From contig JAFMGZ010000012.1 of assembly GCA_017854855.1 (NCBI GenBank), positions 16,849 to 80,848 of the forward strand: a stretch of 64,000 nucleotides of DNA, given 5' to 3'. The position numbers were made by a program, and so were the translations under genes. This DNA comes from Sulfitobacter sp. GTDB taxonomy: Bacteria > Pseudomonadota > Alphaproteobacteria > Rhodobacterales > Rhodobacteraceae. The notes below the pieces were generated by a model, which ran no database searches, was not told the origin of the DNA, and saw nothing but the letters and a program-made list of their open reading frames with translations. Shown here in pieces: positions 8,129 to 17,753 of the stretch; the first letter of the stretch is position 1; every line of letters starts with the position of its first letter.

Positions 8129-8335
8129 GGGCGTTTTTCCCTTCACGAAGGTAAGATTTCTGTTGCAGCTTTTGTGACGCCGCAGCGCGGCGGAGTCAAA
8201 TGCTTCAGCCACGACCAAGGCCAGAGATTGGGCCTGGGCCAACCCATTTCCCCTATCGGGCGTTATCCCCCGAAGGCGGGGCGGCTGCACTGCGGCTGGC
8301 GATCTTGCAAGCCGGGCGAAAACGCACCCCTCGCG

Positions 8336-8362
8336 GGCCGACCGACGTCAGTCGGCCTTTTT
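8336..8362 (+). terminator. Hairpin with U-run overlapping the topA stop codon
   Basis: GGCCGAC and GTCGGCC flank an 8-nt loop containing the topA stop, and on the + strand are followed by TTTTT. As a + strand terminator it has no obvious client gene; on the - strand it lacks a U-run. It may end antisense transcription or act for topA as a plain stem. Confidence 0.35.
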
Positions 8363-11002
8363 GGCGGGGGCCTTTTTCTTTGCGGCAGGTTTCTTGGCCG
8401 CCGTCGCTGTGGCAGCGGTCTTTTTCGCGGCAGGTTTTTTTGTTGCTGCCTTCTTGGCCGGCGCTTTTTTCTTGGCGCTGGGCTTTTTCTTGCCTGCTTT
8501 CTCGGCGCGCTCATCTATCAGGTGCACGGCCTGCGCCATGGTCAGCTCTTCTGGGTCGACCGTGTCGGGGATCGTGGCGTTGATCTTTTCCCATTTCACG
8601 TAAGGGCCGTATTTGCCCTTCATCACATTGACCGGGCCACCGGCCTCTGGATGCTCTCCCAATTCGCGCAGGGGCTTGGCGGCCTGACCACGCGCGCCCC
8701 GGCTTGCGACCTTTTCGGCCAGCAATTGCACCGCGCGGTTCATGCCAACGGTAAAGACCTCGTCGATGTTTTCCAGGTTGGCATTGGTGCCACCCCGGTC
8801 CGAAGTGCTTTCTGCATGTTTCAGATAAGGACCGTAGCGCCCGATGTTGGACCAGACCATCACGCCGTCTTCGGGGTGCGGGCCGACCTGACGGGGCAGG
8901 CTGAGCAGCATCAGCGCGCGCTCAAGGTCCAGGTCCTCGGGTGGCCATTCCTTGGGGATCGACTGGCGTGGCGGCTTCTTGTTCTCTTCGGTCACGGCAC
9001 CGCGCTGCACATAGGGGCCAAAGCGGCCCTTGAATACGCGGATTTCGTCGTCACCATCGGTGCCCAGCAGCTTGCCATCAGGCGGAATGGCCGATGCCTC
9101 TGCCTCTGGGTTGGGCGGGCCAAAGGGCCGGGTATAGCGGCATTCCGGATAGCTGGAACATCCGATGAAGGCACCACCAGAGCGCGCGGTACGCATCGAA
9201 AGCCGCCCTGCGCCGCAATTCGGGCAAAGCCGTGGATCGCCACCATCTTCGGTGGGCGGGAACAGATGCGGCTCCAGCACCTCGTTGATCTTTTCCAGAA
9301 CTTCGGTGATCCGCAGCTCTGAAGTTTCCGCGATCGCGGCAGAAAAATCGCGCCAGAAACGGCCCAGCACTTCCTTGTAATTGGCATCCGCCGCCGACAC
9401 CTGGTCAAGCTGATCCTCAAGATCGGCAGTGAAGTCATAGCCGATGTATTTGCGGAAATAATTCTCAAGGAACGCCGTCACCAGACGGCCCTTGTCCTCG
9501 GGGATCAAACGCTGGCCTTCGCGGCGCACATAGCCACGGTCCTGAATCGTCGTGACGATGCTGGCATAGGTGGAGGGACGGCCGATGCCCAGTTCTTCCA
9601 TCCGCTTGACCAATGTCGCTTCGGTATAGCGGGGCGGGGGCTGGGTGAAATGCTGCTCAGGCGTGACGGCGCGTTTGGCCATCTTGTCGCCTTCGCTGAT
9701 CTGGGGCAGACGCTTGTCGTCTTCATCGACAACATCATCGCGGCCCTCTTCGTAGACCCGCAAGAACCCGTCAAACAGCATGACCTGACCCGTAGCGCGC
9801 AGGCCGACCTGACCGTCCTTGCTGCCTATTTCGACCGTGGTACGTTCAAGTTTGGCGCTTGCCATCTGACAGGCCAGCGTACGCTTCCAGATCAGATCAT
9901 AAAGCTTGGCCTGATCGGACTCGAGCTTGAGGGCGGCGGCATCCATGGCCATGTCGGTCGGGCGGATACATTCATGCGCTTCTTGCGCATTCTTGGCCTT
10001 GTTCTTGTAAATCCGCGGCTCGCCCGGGACATATTCCGCGCCATAGCGGTTCTTGATCGCATCACGGGCCATGGTCACCGCTTCGGGTGCCATGTCGATG
10101 CCGTCGGTTCGCATGTAGGTGATGTGCCCGGCTTCATAAAGGCGCTGGGCGGCACCCATGGTCTGTTTGGCCCCCATGCCGAATTTGCGGCTGGCTTCTT
10201 GCTGCAAGGTTGAGGTCATGAAAGGGGCGGATGGGTTGCGCGTGGCCGGTTTCGCCTCGACAGAGGTGACGCTCAGGTCCCGGCTGCTGATAGCCTGCAC
10301 GGCCATTTCGGCCTGTGTGCCGTCAGACAGGTCGAATTTGTCGAGCCTCTTGCCTGCCAGCGTCGTCAGCCGCGCCTCAAATTCCTGACCGCGTGGCGTG
10401 GCAAGCAATGCCTTGACGCTCCAGTATTCGCGGGCGCGAAACGCCTCAATCTCCATCTCGCGTTCCACGATGATGCGCAGGGTCACCGATTGCACGCGTC
10501 CGGCAGATTTCGCACCGGGCAGCTTGCGCCAGAGCACGGGAGACAGGTTGAAGCCCACCAGATAGTCCAGCGCCCGGCGGGCCAGATAGGCCTCGACCAA
10601 CGGCATATCGACCTGACGCGGGTTCTGCATCGCTTCGGTCACGGCCTTCTTGGTGATCTGGTTGAACACCACCCGGCTGACCGGGGTGTCCTTCTTGATC
10701 GACTTGCGCTGGGTCAGCGCCTCTTGCAGATGCCAGCTGATCGCTTCGCCCTCGCGGTCGGGGTCGGTTGCGAGGATCAGTTCATTGTCCTCTTTCAGCG
10801 CGTCGGCAATCGCTTTGACGTGTTTCTTGCTGTCGCTTGCGATTTCCCACTTCATGTCGAATTCATGGTCGGTGTCGACTGAACCATCCTTGGGTGGCAG
10901 GTCACGCACATGGCCGTAAGAAGCAAGAACGGTGTAATTACTGCCCAAATACTTGTTGATCGTTTTGGCCTTGGCCGGGGATTCGACAACAACTACGGGC
11001 AT
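8348..11002 (-). CDS. topA: DNA topoisomerase I
   Basis: 884 residues. The Toprim domain begins at once (MPVVVVESPAKAKTINKYLG; ATDPDREGEAISWHL). The active-site Tyr is in HITYMRTDGIDMAP, around residue 296. One C4 zinc ribbon is clear (CPNCGAGRL...IGCSSYPEC), followed by topoisomerase C-terminal repeats (GRFGPYVQRG, KGKYGPYVKWE). The last ~50 residues are a Lys/Ala/Pro tail (AAKKPAAKKK repeats), common in alphaproteobacterial TopA and probably a nonspecific DNA-binding arm. The enzyme relaxes negative supercoils by single-strand passage. The start at 11002 follows AAAGGTG; the 46-residue upstream extension is rejected. Confidence 0.97.
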   Translation of the reverse strand: MPVVVVESPAKAKTINKYLGSNYTVLASYGHVRDLPPKDGSVDTDHEFDMKWEIASDSKKHVKAIADALKEDNELILATDPDREGEAISWHLQEALTQRKSIKKDTPVSRVVFNQITKKAVTEAMQNPRQVDMPLVEAYLARRALDYLVGFNLSPVLWRKLPGAKSAGRVQSVTLRIIVEREMEIEAFRAREYWSVKALLATPRGQEFEARLTTLAGKRLDKFDLSDGTQAEMAVQAISSRDLSVTSVEAKPATRNPSAPFMTSTLQQEASRKFGMGAKQTMGAAQRLYEAGHITYMRTDGIDMAPEAVTMARDAIKNRYGAEYVPGEPRIYKNKAKNAQEAHECIRPTDMAMDAAALKLESDQAKLYDLIWKRTLACQMASAKLERTTVEIGSKDGQVGLRATGQVMLFDGFLRVYEEGRDDVVDEDDKRLPQISEGDKMAKRAVTPEQHFTQPPPRYTEATLVKRMEELGIGRPSTYASIVTTIQDRGYVRREGQRLIPEDKGRLVTAFLENYFRKYIGYDFTADLEDQLDQVSAADANYKEVLGRFWRDFSAAIAETSELRITEVLEKINEVLEPHLFPPTEDGGDPRLCPNCGAGRLSMRTARSGGAFIGCSSYPECRYTRPFGPPNPEAEASAIPPDGKLLGTDGDDEIRVFKGRFGPYVQRGAVTEENKKPPRQSIPKEWPPEDLDLERALMLLSLPRQVGPHPEDGVMVWSNIGRYGPYLKHAESTSDRGGTNANLENIDEVFTVGMNRAVQLLAEKVASRGARGQAAKPLRELGEHPEAGGPVNVMKGKYGPYVKWEKINATIPDTVDPEELTMAQAVHLIDERAEKAGKKKPSAKKKAPAKKAATKKPAAKKTAATATAAKKPAAKKKAPAKKAD

Positions 11003-11222
11003 AAAATCTGACACCTTTGGTAAGAAAATGCATGGGCTTTGCGCTGCCACATGTGGGATCACCGGGGGTATTGTCAATGCGGCTGCTGCGAATGGTTGAT
11101 CGGAAAAAGGCAAATTTGCCTGTAGTTTGTCGGCTGGCAACCGAATTCTGCCATCAAGCCATCCTTTGGCATCTGCTATGAAAAGGCCGGTATTTGATGA
11201 GGGAAATCAGCTGTGAAGCAAG

Positions 11223-12368
11223 CTAGATCACAAGACTGAGAAGGCCGCCCGGACGTCGCGCAATCTGCCCCTCAAGCTCAAGATCAACCAAGGCGGGTGC
11301 GACATCGGCGGCAGCTACCTGCAGATCGCGGATCAGCTGATCCTCGGCCAGTGGCGACGGGCCAAGCCGGGCCAGAATTTGGGAATGCAGGGCCGCTGTG
11401 TCGCGCAAACTACGTGGCGGTGTGGGAAGATGCGGTGCCGGTTCGGGCGCCGGTTGGGCTGTCTGGGTGGCTGCGGTCAACGCCTCGATCACATCTGCGG
11501 CAGAGCGGACCAATGTCGCCCCATCGCGCAGCAGCATGTTGCAGCCAGCGGCGCGGGCGTCAAAGGGATGGCCGGGCACTGCCAACACCTCGCGCCCCTG
11601 ATCAAGCGCGTCGCGCGCGGTGATCAGGCTGCCCGATCTTGCGGCGGCCTCAACCACGATCGTTGCTTGCGACAGACCTGAAATGATGCGGTTGCGGCTG
11701 GGAAAATGCCGGGCCATCGGCTGCAACCCGATGGGTTGTTCGGACAGGCGCAGACCGGTTTGCGCGATCGACAGGGCAAGCTGGGTGTTTTCAGTCGGAT
11801 AGATCACATCAACGCCGCCTGCCTGCACCGCAATCGTGCCGGTGCCCAGTGCCGCAAGATGCGCGGCCGCATCAACGCCCCGCGCCAGTCCAGAGACCAC
11901 AACAAAGCCCGCGCTGCCCAGATCGCGCGCCAGTGCCGCAGCCATACGCGTGCCCAGTGATGATGCGTTGCGCGCCCCGACCAGCGACACCATGGGCCGG
12001 TGCAGCAAAGACAGATCACCAATCACCCACAAAAAGGGGGGCGCATCATCAATCTGTGACAAGGACGCAGGATAGGCCGCATCGCCGCAAGCGACCAATG
12101 TGGCACCTGCGGCCCTTGCCGCCTTCAGTTCGGCCCGGATTACCCCTTCGGGACAAATTCGGTAGTCCGAAACGCCCGCGGCGCGCGCCACCTGTGGCAG
12201 CGCGGCCAGCGCATTCTGCGCAGTGCCATGTTCAGTCAGCAGTCGTTTATACGTCGCTATGCCGACCCGGCGCGAGCGCAACAGACGAAGGCGGGCAAAC
12301 TGTTCGTCTTCCGGGGTGGGTGGGAGTGGGGGGTGAGTGGAAGAAGGATTGTGGTCCTTGTCAGTCAT
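11223..12368 (-). CDS. dprA: DNA-processing protein DprA
   Basis: 381 residues. An N-terminal SAM/HhH-like segment is followed by the Rossmann-fold DprA core: VSGLARGVDAAAHLAALGTG, AGGVDVIYPTEN, FPSRNRIISGLSQ and EAAARSGSLITARDALDQGR. A C-terminal winged-helix (EDQLIRDLQVAAADVAPALV) completes the DprA/DML1 layout. The family loads RecA on incoming single-stranded DNA during natural transformation. No other competence gene is visible. It sits upstream of topA and downstream of tldD on the same strand. GGAG is 8-9 bases before the ATG. Confidence 0.95.
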   Translation of the reverse strand: MTDKDHNPSSTHPPLPPTPEDEQFARLRLLRSRRVGIATYKRLLTEHGTAQNALAALPQVARAAGVSDYRICPEGVIRAELKAARAAGATLVACGDAAYPASLSQIDDAPPFLWVIGDLSLLHRPMVSLVGARNASSLGTRMAAALARDLGSAGFVVVSGLARGVDAAAHLAALGTGTIAVQAGGVDVIYPTENTQLALSIAQTGLRLSEQPIGLQPMARHFPSRNRIISGLSQATIVVEAAARSGSLITARDALDQGREVLAVPGHPFDARAAGCNMLLRDGATLVRSAADVIEALTAATQTAQPAPEPAPHLPTPPRSLRDTAALHSQILARLGPSPLAEDQLIRDLQVAAADVAPALVDLELEGQIARRPGGLLSLVI

Positions 12369-12480
12369 CCCGCGTCTCCGTCCGTTGCAGAATCAGGTAT
12401 AGAATCCCTTGGTTAACAGTACATGAACGGGTTGCAGCCAAGATCCGGCAGCTTTGGGAGCCAAGCAGATGAACCCCGCC

Positions 12481-13902
12481 TCAGGTCGCAGAGCCACCCA
12501 CCGTCAGACCGCCGATCAATAGCGTAGGCTGGCCCACGCCAACCGGCACCCATTGCCCTTGCTTGCCGCAATTGCCCATGCCCGGATCAAGCGCAGGATC
12601 ATTGCCAATGCCCCTGATCTGCTTGAGCGCGGTCGCACCATCCCCGATCAACGTGGCCCCCGTCACCGGTGCACCGATGACGCCGTCCTTGACGCGGTAG
12701 GCTTCGGTGCAGGAAAAGACGAATTTGCCATTGGTGATATCCACCTGACCGCCGCCAAAGCCAACGGCATAGATGCCGTCTTTCAGCCCCGCCACAAGAT
12801 CGCCCGGTGCCGCATCGCCGCCCAACATATAGGTATTGGTCATGCGGGGCATCGGGATATGGGCATAGGACTGCCGCCGCCCGTTCCCGGTGCTTTTGAC
12901 CCCCATCAGGCGGGCATTCTGGCGGTCTTGCATATAGCCCACCAGTTTGCCGTCCTCGATCAATATGTTCTTTGCCGACGGCGTGCCCTCATCATCTACG
13001 CTGATGGACCCACGACGGTCCGGGATCGTGCCATCGTCCAGCACGGTGACCCCCTTGGCCGCGATCTGCTGGCCCATCAGGCCCGCAAATGCAGAGGTCC
13101 CCTTGCGGTTGAAATCCCCCTCCAGCCCATGCCCGATCGCTTCGTGTAGCAAAATGCCGGGCCAGCCCGGACCCAGCACCACATCCATGACACCCGCAGG
13201 GGCCGGAACCGCCTCAAGGTTCACCGAAGCGATTCGAACCGCCTCGCGGGCTTTGGCCTGCCAGTCTGCGGGGTCCAGCAAACCATCCAGCCCAACCCGT
13301 CCGCCGCCACCCGCGCTGCCGCTTTCGCGCCGGCCGGCGTGTTCCAGGATGACAGAGACGTTGATCCGCGTCATTGGCCGCACGTCGCGCACCGAGAGAC
13401 CCTCTGGGCGCAGAATCTCAACCTCTTGCAAGCTGGCGGCGATGCTGGCCGTGACCTGAACGACCCGTTTGTCCAGATCACGGACAAAACTGTCGATCTC
13501 GCGCAAAGTCTCTATTTTTACTGGAAATGTCGCACCCTCTATCGGATCGGCGTCGGTATAGAGTTTCTGGTTCGTGCCCTCTGGGGCATCTGCCCAGGTG
13601 CCGCCACCATCGCCAACGGCAAGCCGGGCGGTCTGGGCCGCGCGGCGCAGGGCCGCGTGTGATATTTCGGTGGAATGGGCATAGCCTGCCACCTCACCGC
13701 GCACGGCCCGCAAGCCAAACCCCTCTGAGGCATCGTAGCTGGCGGTCTTGAGCCGCCCATCGTCAAACATCAGCGCCTCGGACCGGCGGCGCTCCAAGAA
13801 CAGTTCCCCGTCATCGGCCCCGGCTACGGCCTCGCGCAGGATATTCAGGGCGGTTTCCCGGTCCAAGAGGGTTTCAAAAGGCGAAAATGGCGTGCTGCTC
13901 AT
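12481..13902 (-). CDS. tldD: Metalloprotease TldD
   Basis: 473 residues, standard length. HEAIGHGLEGDFNRKGTSAF carries the HExxxH metal site; the C-terminal ends GVGQPTLLIGGLTVGG. TldD pairs with TldE/PmbA in a proteolytic complex that degrades or matures small peptides; no tldE is in view. The start is ATG 13902 (MSSTPFSPFE) with AGGA nine bases upstream; the ORF track extends 47 residues into the promoter region shared with the divergent coxB. Confidence 0.95.
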   Translation of the reverse strand: MSSTPFSPFETLLDRETALNILREAVAGADDGELFLERRRSEALMFDDGRLKTASYDASEGFGLRAVRGEVAGYAHSTEISHAALRRAAQTARLAVGDGGGTWADAPEGTNQKLYTDADPIEGATFPVKIETLREIDSFVRDLDKRVVQVTASIAASLQEVEILRPEGLSVRDVRPMTRINVSVILEHAGRRESGSAGGGGRVGLDGLLDPADWQAKAREAVRIASVNLEAVPAPAGVMDVVLGPGWPGILLHEAIGHGLEGDFNRKGTSAFAGLMGQQIAAKGVTVLDDGTIPDRRGSISVDDEGTPSAKNILIEDGKLVGYMQDRQNARLMGVKSTGNGRRQSYAHIPMPRMTNTYMLGGDAAPGDLVAGLKDGIYAVGFGGGQVDITNGKFVFSCTEAYRVKDGVIGAPVTGATLIGDGATALKQIRGIGNDPALDPGMGNCGKQGQWVPVGVGQPTLLIGGLTVGGSAT

Positions 13903-14079
13903 CAAAGTAATCCTGTTTTTGCGCAAGAAATGCGGTCTCGCGTCTGTTTGCCGCAATCGAATGGCTTTATCTTGTCCTAAGAATATGATTGTAAGCACGC
14001 AGATGACAACGGCAGGGTAAAGACCAAACTCTTCGCCGCACAACAGTAGCCAATATTGGTCACAAGATCAGGACGACAC

Positions 14080-15003
14080 ATGAAACATCTTCTCTCTCTC
14101 AGTGCGCTCATGGCCAGCCTTTCCGCCCTGCCTGCAATGGCGCAGGATGCCCTACGGATCGACGGTCTTGAAGTGATTGGTGCGCCGGTCGACGGCAAAA
14201 TGGGTTTTCAGCCTGCCGTAACGCGTCTGGCGCAGGATATTCACGACCTCGACTGGCTGATTCTGGTGATCATCACCGCGATCACCGTTTTGGTAACCGG
14301 TCTGATGGCCTGGGTGATCATCCGCTATAACGCCAAGCGTAACCCGAAGCCCGCGACATTTACCCACCACACCCCGGTAGAGATTGCATGGACCGTCGGT
14401 CCGATCCTGATCCTGGTGCTGATCGGTGCCTATTCGCTGCCGATTTTGTTCCGCCAGCAGGAAATCCCGCAGGCTGACCTGACCATCAAAGCCATCGGCA
14501 ACCAGTGGTATTGGTCTTACGAATATGTAGACGAAGGTTTTGGTTTCGACAGCTACATGATCGGTGCGCCCGCAACCCTGACAGCCGAAGAAGAAGCAGC
14601 TGGTGCAATCCCCAACCGTCTTGACGACATCATGATCGCCAAACTTGAGGCAGCTGGGTATTCGCGGAACGAATGGCTGCTGGCAACGGATACAGCTGTT
14701 GTTGTGCCAATCAACAAGACCGTCGTCGTTCAGGTAACAGGCTCTGACGTGATCCACGCATGGACGATCCCCGCCTTTGGGGTCAAGCAGGACGCCGTTC
14801 CTGGCCGTCTGGCGGAACTGTGGTTCAAGGCAGAGAAAGAAGGCGTGTACTTTGGTCAGTGTTCTGAGCTTTGCGGTCCTGCGCATGCCTACATGCCGAT
14901 CACAGTCAAAGTCGTATCCGAAGAGGCATATGAAGAATGGGTGGGCAAGGCCGCGGCAGAATACGCTGGCACCCCACAGCCTTTGACGGTCGCCTCTAAC
15001 TAA
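14080..15003 (+). CDS. coxB: Cytochrome c oxidase subunit II
   Basis: 307 residues. Signal peptide ([22 protein letters not shown]), two transmembrane helices ([20 protein letters not shown] and [19 protein letters not shown]), then the CuA cupredoxin domain with [14 protein letters not shown] supplying the two Cys, His and Met ligands. QWYWSYEY is the aromatic electron-entry region. It accepts electrons from cytochrome c and passes them to heme a in subunit I, which is not in the window. AGGA lies before the ATG. First gene of the oxidase assembly operon. Confidence 0.97.
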   Translation: MKHLLSLSALMASLSALPAMAQDALRIDGLEVIGAPVDGKMGFQPAVTRLAQDIHDLDWLILVIITAITVLVTGLMAWVIIRYNAKRNPKPATFTHHTPVEIAWTVGPILILVLIGAYSLPILFRQQEIPQADLTIKAIGNQWYWSYEYVDEGFGFDSYMIGAPATLTAEEEAAGAIPNRLDDIMIAKLEAAGYSRNEWLLATDTAVVVPINKTVVVQVTGSDVIHAWTIPAFGVKQDAVPGRLAELWFKAEKEGVYFGQCSELCGPAHAYMPITVKVVSEEAYEEWVGKAAAEYAGTPQPLTVASN

Positions 15004-15009
15004 GAATGA

Positions 15010-15048
15010 ACGCAAAGCGGCCAGCCGGGCTGCTTTGCGTCTCCTCTT
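15010..15048 (+). terminator. First hairpin after coxB
   Basis: ACGCAAAGC and GCTTTGCGT form a nine-base-pair stem seven bases after the coxB stop, followed by CTCCTCTT. With the second hairpin it probably reduces read-through into ctaB. Confidence 0.55.
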
Positions 15049-15052
15049 GCGC

Positions 15053-15078
15053 GCAAAGCTTCAGGCTTTGCCCCTTTT
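15053..15078 (+). terminator. Second hairpin after coxB
   Basis: GCAAAGC and GCTTTGC enclose TTCAG and are followed by CCCTTTT. It shares the AAAGC/GCTTT core with the first hairpin 12 bp upstream, so the arms could also pair between hairpins. Confidence 0.55.
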
Positions 15079-15097
15079 ACAGAACTGAAGGTGCCCC

Positions 15098-16036
15098 ATG
15101 ACGGACATCACCAACACCCCTGCGGCCGAACACGAAGCGCAATTGGGCGACTATTTCGCGCTGTTGAAGCCCCGCGTGATGCAACTGGTGGTCTTTACGG
15201 CCGTTGTCGGCATGTTGGCGGCCCCCGCATCGGTTCACCCTGTCATTGGTTTTGCCTCAATCCTGTTCGTGGCCATAGGTGCGGGCGCATCCGGTGCGCT
15301 GAACATGTGGTGGGACGCCGATATCGACGCTGTAATGCGGCGCACGGCCAAGCGGCCGATCCCTGCGGGCAAGGTCCAGCCGGGCGAAGCGCTGGCATTG
15401 GGCGTCGCCCTGTCGGGCCTGTCAGTCATGATGCTGGCACTTAGCGCCAATTTGTTGGCGGCGGGCATGCTGCTCTTTACCATCCTTTTCTACGCCGTTG
15501 TCTATTCCATGTGGCTCAAGCGGGCGACGCCACAGAACATCGTCATCGGCGGTGCTGCAGGTGCCTTTCCCCCGGTCATTGGCTGGATCATCGCAACCGG
15601 CAGCTTTTCCGTTGAGGCATGGTTGATGTTCGCCCTGATCTTTATGTGGACACCGCCGCATTTCTGGGCGCTGGCGCTGTTCATGCGGTCCGACTATGAC
15701 GATGCCAAGGTGCCGATGCTGACCGTGACCCATGGCCGCCCCGCCACGCGCCGTCACATTCTGGCCTATACCGTGCTGCTGGCGGTTCTGGCTGTTGGCA
15801 CCGGCTTTACCGCGATTGGTGGCTATATCTATCTGAGCTTTGCCGTGGTGCTGAACGTACTGTTCCTGATCGGTGCCTACCGCATCTGGCAGCGCGACGA
15901 AGAGATGTCTGAAGAGGACAATTACAAGGTAGAACGTCAGTTCTTCCGGTTGTCCCTGTATTATTTGTTCCTGCATTTTGGCGCGATTCTGATCGAAGCC
16001 ACTTTGCGTCCATATGGATTGGGAGGCTGGTCATGA
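15098..16036 (+). CDS. ctaB: Protoheme IX farnesyltransferase (heme O synthase)
   Basis: 312 residues, polytopic. NMWWDADIDAVMRRTAKRPI holds the Asp-rich prenyltransferase motif, and a second polar loop follows (FMRSDYDDAKVPMLTVTHG). It farnesylates heme b to heme o, the precursor of the heme a needed by the neighbouring oxidase. GAAGG lies before the ATG. Its stop overlaps the start of the next small gene (ATGA), implying coupled translation. Confidence 0.95.
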   Translation: MTDITNTPAAEHEAQLGDYFALLKPRVMQLVVFTAVVGMLAAPASVHPVIGFASILFVAIGAGASGALNMWWDADIDAVMRRTAKRPIPAGKVQPGEALALGVALSGLSVMMLALSANLLAAGMLLFTILFYAVVYSMWLKRATPQNIVIGGAAGAFPPVIGWIIATGSFSVEAWLMFALIFMWTPPHFWALALFMRSDYDDAKVPMLTVTHGRPATRRHILAYTVLLAVLAVGTGFTAIGGYIYLSFAVVLNVLFLIGAYRIWQRDEEMSEEDNYKVERQFFRLSLYYLFLHFGAILIEATLRPYGLGGWS

Positions 16037-16221
16037 GCATTCGCGCAGAACATGAACTTCATGGGCGCCGCAAGGGGCGCAACGTGGGCGTGGGCCTGAT
16101 GTTGGCTGGTTTCGTCGTCCTGATCATGGTCATGACATTTGTAAAAATCACTGAAACGGATTTCGCGCGTGCGCCCGGTACGGCGAATTCCGCTGTCGGC
16201 ACAACGGAGATCAAGAACTGA
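16033..16221 (+). CDS. Small single-span membrane protein of the oxidase operon (CoxF-like)
   Basis: 62 residues: a basic cytoplasmic N-terminus (LHGRRKGRNVGVG), one transmembrane helix (LMLAGFVVLIMVMTFVKI) and a short periplasmic tail. It overlaps ctaB by ATGA and ctaG by one base, so it is firmly embedded in the operon. Small ORFs in this exact place are annotated as CoxF-type assembly proteins or hypotheticals in related bacteria; I see no catalytic motif. A role in oxidase assembly is inferred from position. Confidence 0.8.
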   Translation: MSIRAEHELHGRRKGRNVGVGLMLAGFVVLIMVMTFVKITETDFARAPGTANSAVGTTEIKN

Positions 16222-16796
16222 TGGCACTTTCCGGACCAGCAAAGACCGTAGCACAAACCGTATCACTGGTGGTGGTCATGGGCGGGCTCGCCTGGGCTTC
16301 GGTTCCGTTTTACGATTGGTTTTGCCGTGTAACAGGCTTTGGCGGTGTGCCGCAGCAGGTCACGGCAGGGTCTGACGACATTCTGGACCAGACCGTAAAG
16401 GTCAGGTTTGATGGCACGCTGAACAGTAATATGGCCTGGGAATTCAAACCGGTCGTGCGCGAAATGGAAGTGCGCATCGGTGAGACAGCTTTGGCCTTTT
16501 ACGAGGCTTATAACCCGACCAATCGGCCGATTGCGGGCCAGGCCAGCTATAACGTGACGCCCTACACGGCGGGCGCGTTTTTCGACAAGATCGAATGCTT
16601 TTGCTTTCAGGAACAGGTCCTGGCACCCGGCGAACGGGTTCAGATGCCTGTCAGCTTCTTTGTCGATCCAGAAATCGTCAATGACCGTGATGGCAGGTAT
16701 GTACACACCATCACGCTTTCCTATACATTCTACGAAATTGACCTGCCGGAGGGGTATGCCGCCCTTGAGCAGGACACAACAACCGGCTTGAACTAA
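16221..16796 (+). CDS. ctaG: Cytochrome c oxidase assembly protein CtaG (Cox11 family)
   Basis: 191 residues. One N-terminal transmembrane helix ([30 protein letters not shown]) anchors a periplasmic Ig-like domain; [16 protein letters not shown] supplies the CFCF copper-binding pair. It delivers copper to the CuB site of subunit I. The start overlaps the preceding stop by one base (TGATG). Confidence 0.96.
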   Translation: MALSGPAKTVAQTVSLVVVMGGLAWASVPFYDWFCRVTGFGGVPQQVTAGSDDILDQTVKVRFDGTLNSNMAWEFKPVVREMEVRIGETALAFYEAYNPTNRPIAGQASYNVTPYTAGAFFDKIECFCFQEQVLAPGERVQMPVSFFVDPEIVNDRDGRYVHTITLSYTFYEIDLPEGYAALEQDTTTGLN

Positions 16797-16812
16797 GAAG
16801 GGACCGCCAGCC

Positions 16813-17622
16813 ATGGCCCACGCAAAGAACCACGATTACCATATTCTCGCTCCGTCCAGCTGGCCTCTCTTGGGGGCGCTGGCAGGATTTGTCATGCTTT
16901 TCGGCGCTGTGCTGTGGATGCATGACGGGACACCATTTGTCTTTCTTGGTGGCTTTGTTGCCGTCCTTTATGTGATGTTCGGCTGGTGGCGTGATGTCGT
17001 GCTGGAAAGCCGGATTGGCGACCATACCCCGGTGGTCCGCATTGGCCTGCGCTACGGTTTCATCCTGTTCATCATGTCCGAAGTGATGTTCTTTGCCGCC
17101 TGGTTCTGGTCTTTCTTCAAACATGCAATGTATCCGATGAACGAATACGTCGGCTCCGAATATGTGCCGCCGTTTATTTATCAGGTAGATGCCTTTCACT
17201 TGCCGCTGATCAACACTTTGGTGCTGCTGCTGTCAGGCTGTGCCGTGACTTGGGCACACCATGCGCTGGTGCATGAAAACAACCGCAAGGACCTGATTTC
17301 AGGTCTGGCCATCGGCATCGTTCTGGGCATCGTCTTTACTGCGCTACAGGCCTATGAATACGCGCATTTGCTGCACGAAGGTTGGGAATTTGGCGGCGAC
17401 AAATTCTATTCCAACTTCTTTATGGCCACCGGGTTTCACGGTGCGCATGTGATCATCGGGACAATCTTCCTTGGCGTTTGTCTGATCCGCGCGATGAAAG
17501 GTGATTTCACACCTGAGCGTCACGTCGGCTTTGAGGCGGCGGCTTGGTACTGGCACTTTGTTGACGTTGTATGGCTCTTCTTGTTCTTTGCCGTCTACGT
17601 TTTCGGAATTCCGTCCAACTAA
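16813..17622 (+). CDS. coxC: Cytochrome c oxidase subunit III
   Basis: 269 residues, seven predicted transmembrane segments. [20 protein letters not shown] and [20 protein letters not shown] are family landmarks, and the end [18 protein letters not shown] is diagnostic. It stabilises subunit I and supports proton uptake. GAAGGG precedes the ATG. Its last codons and stop lie in the first copy of a short direct repeat (see repeat). Confidence 0.97.
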   Translation: MAHAKNHDYHILAPSSWPLLGALAGFVMLFGAVLWMHDGTPFVFLGGFVAVLYVMFGWWRDVVLESRIGDHTPVVRIGLRYGFILFIMSEVMFFAAWFWSFFKHAMYPMNEYVGSEYVPPFIYQVDAFHLPLINTLVLLLSGCAVTWAHHALVHENNRKDLISGLAIGIVLGIVFTALQAYEYAHLLHEGWEFGGDKFYSNFFMATGFHGAHVIIGTIFLGVCLIRAMKGDFTPERHVGFEAAAWYWHFVDVVWLFLFFAVYVFGIPSN

Positions 17623-17636
17623 GAATTCCGTCCAAC
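17606..17636. repeat. 14-bp direct repeat spanning the coxC stop codon
   Basis: GAATTCCGTCCAAC occurs twice with a 17-bp period, once encoding the last residues of coxC and once just after the TAA. It looks like a recent small tandem duplication. Confidence 0.85.
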
Positions 17637-17700
17637 CCGGATGGACACATGATCGTGTGAATGCAGGGTTGCATCTGCCGCCATGATCCTTGAAAACGCA

Positions 17701-17737
17701 AAGCGCGCGAACCTTCAGTTCGCGCGTTTCTTCTTTG
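17701..17737 (+). terminator. Intrinsic terminator after coxC
   Basis: CGCGCGAAC and GTTCGCGCG form a perfect nine-base-pair stem around CTTCA, extended by AA/TT pairs and followed by TTTCTTCTTTG. It lies between coxC and the SURF1 gene, so the latter may have reduced or separate expression. Confidence 0.75.
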
Positions 17738-17753
17738 ATGCTGAGACTGCTTC

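Noticed and set aside
8351-8500. Repetitive DNA at the 3' end of topA
   Set aside because: It is the coding sequence of a Lys/Ala-rich tail normal for alphaproteobacterial TopA, not a mobile or CRISPR repeat.
8174-9322. 382-aa + strand ORF
   Set aside because: Antisense to topA, including its Lys/Ala tail; Phe/Cys/Gly-rich product typical of shadow frames.
11108-11121. AGGCAAATTTGCCT palindrome between topA and dprA
   Set aside because: Perfect but short and A+T-centred, with no supporting context; not enough to call an operator.
13903-14079. Promoter elements for tldD/coxB
   Set aside because: A shared promoter must exist, but no -35/-10 pair or regulator box could be fixed with confidence.
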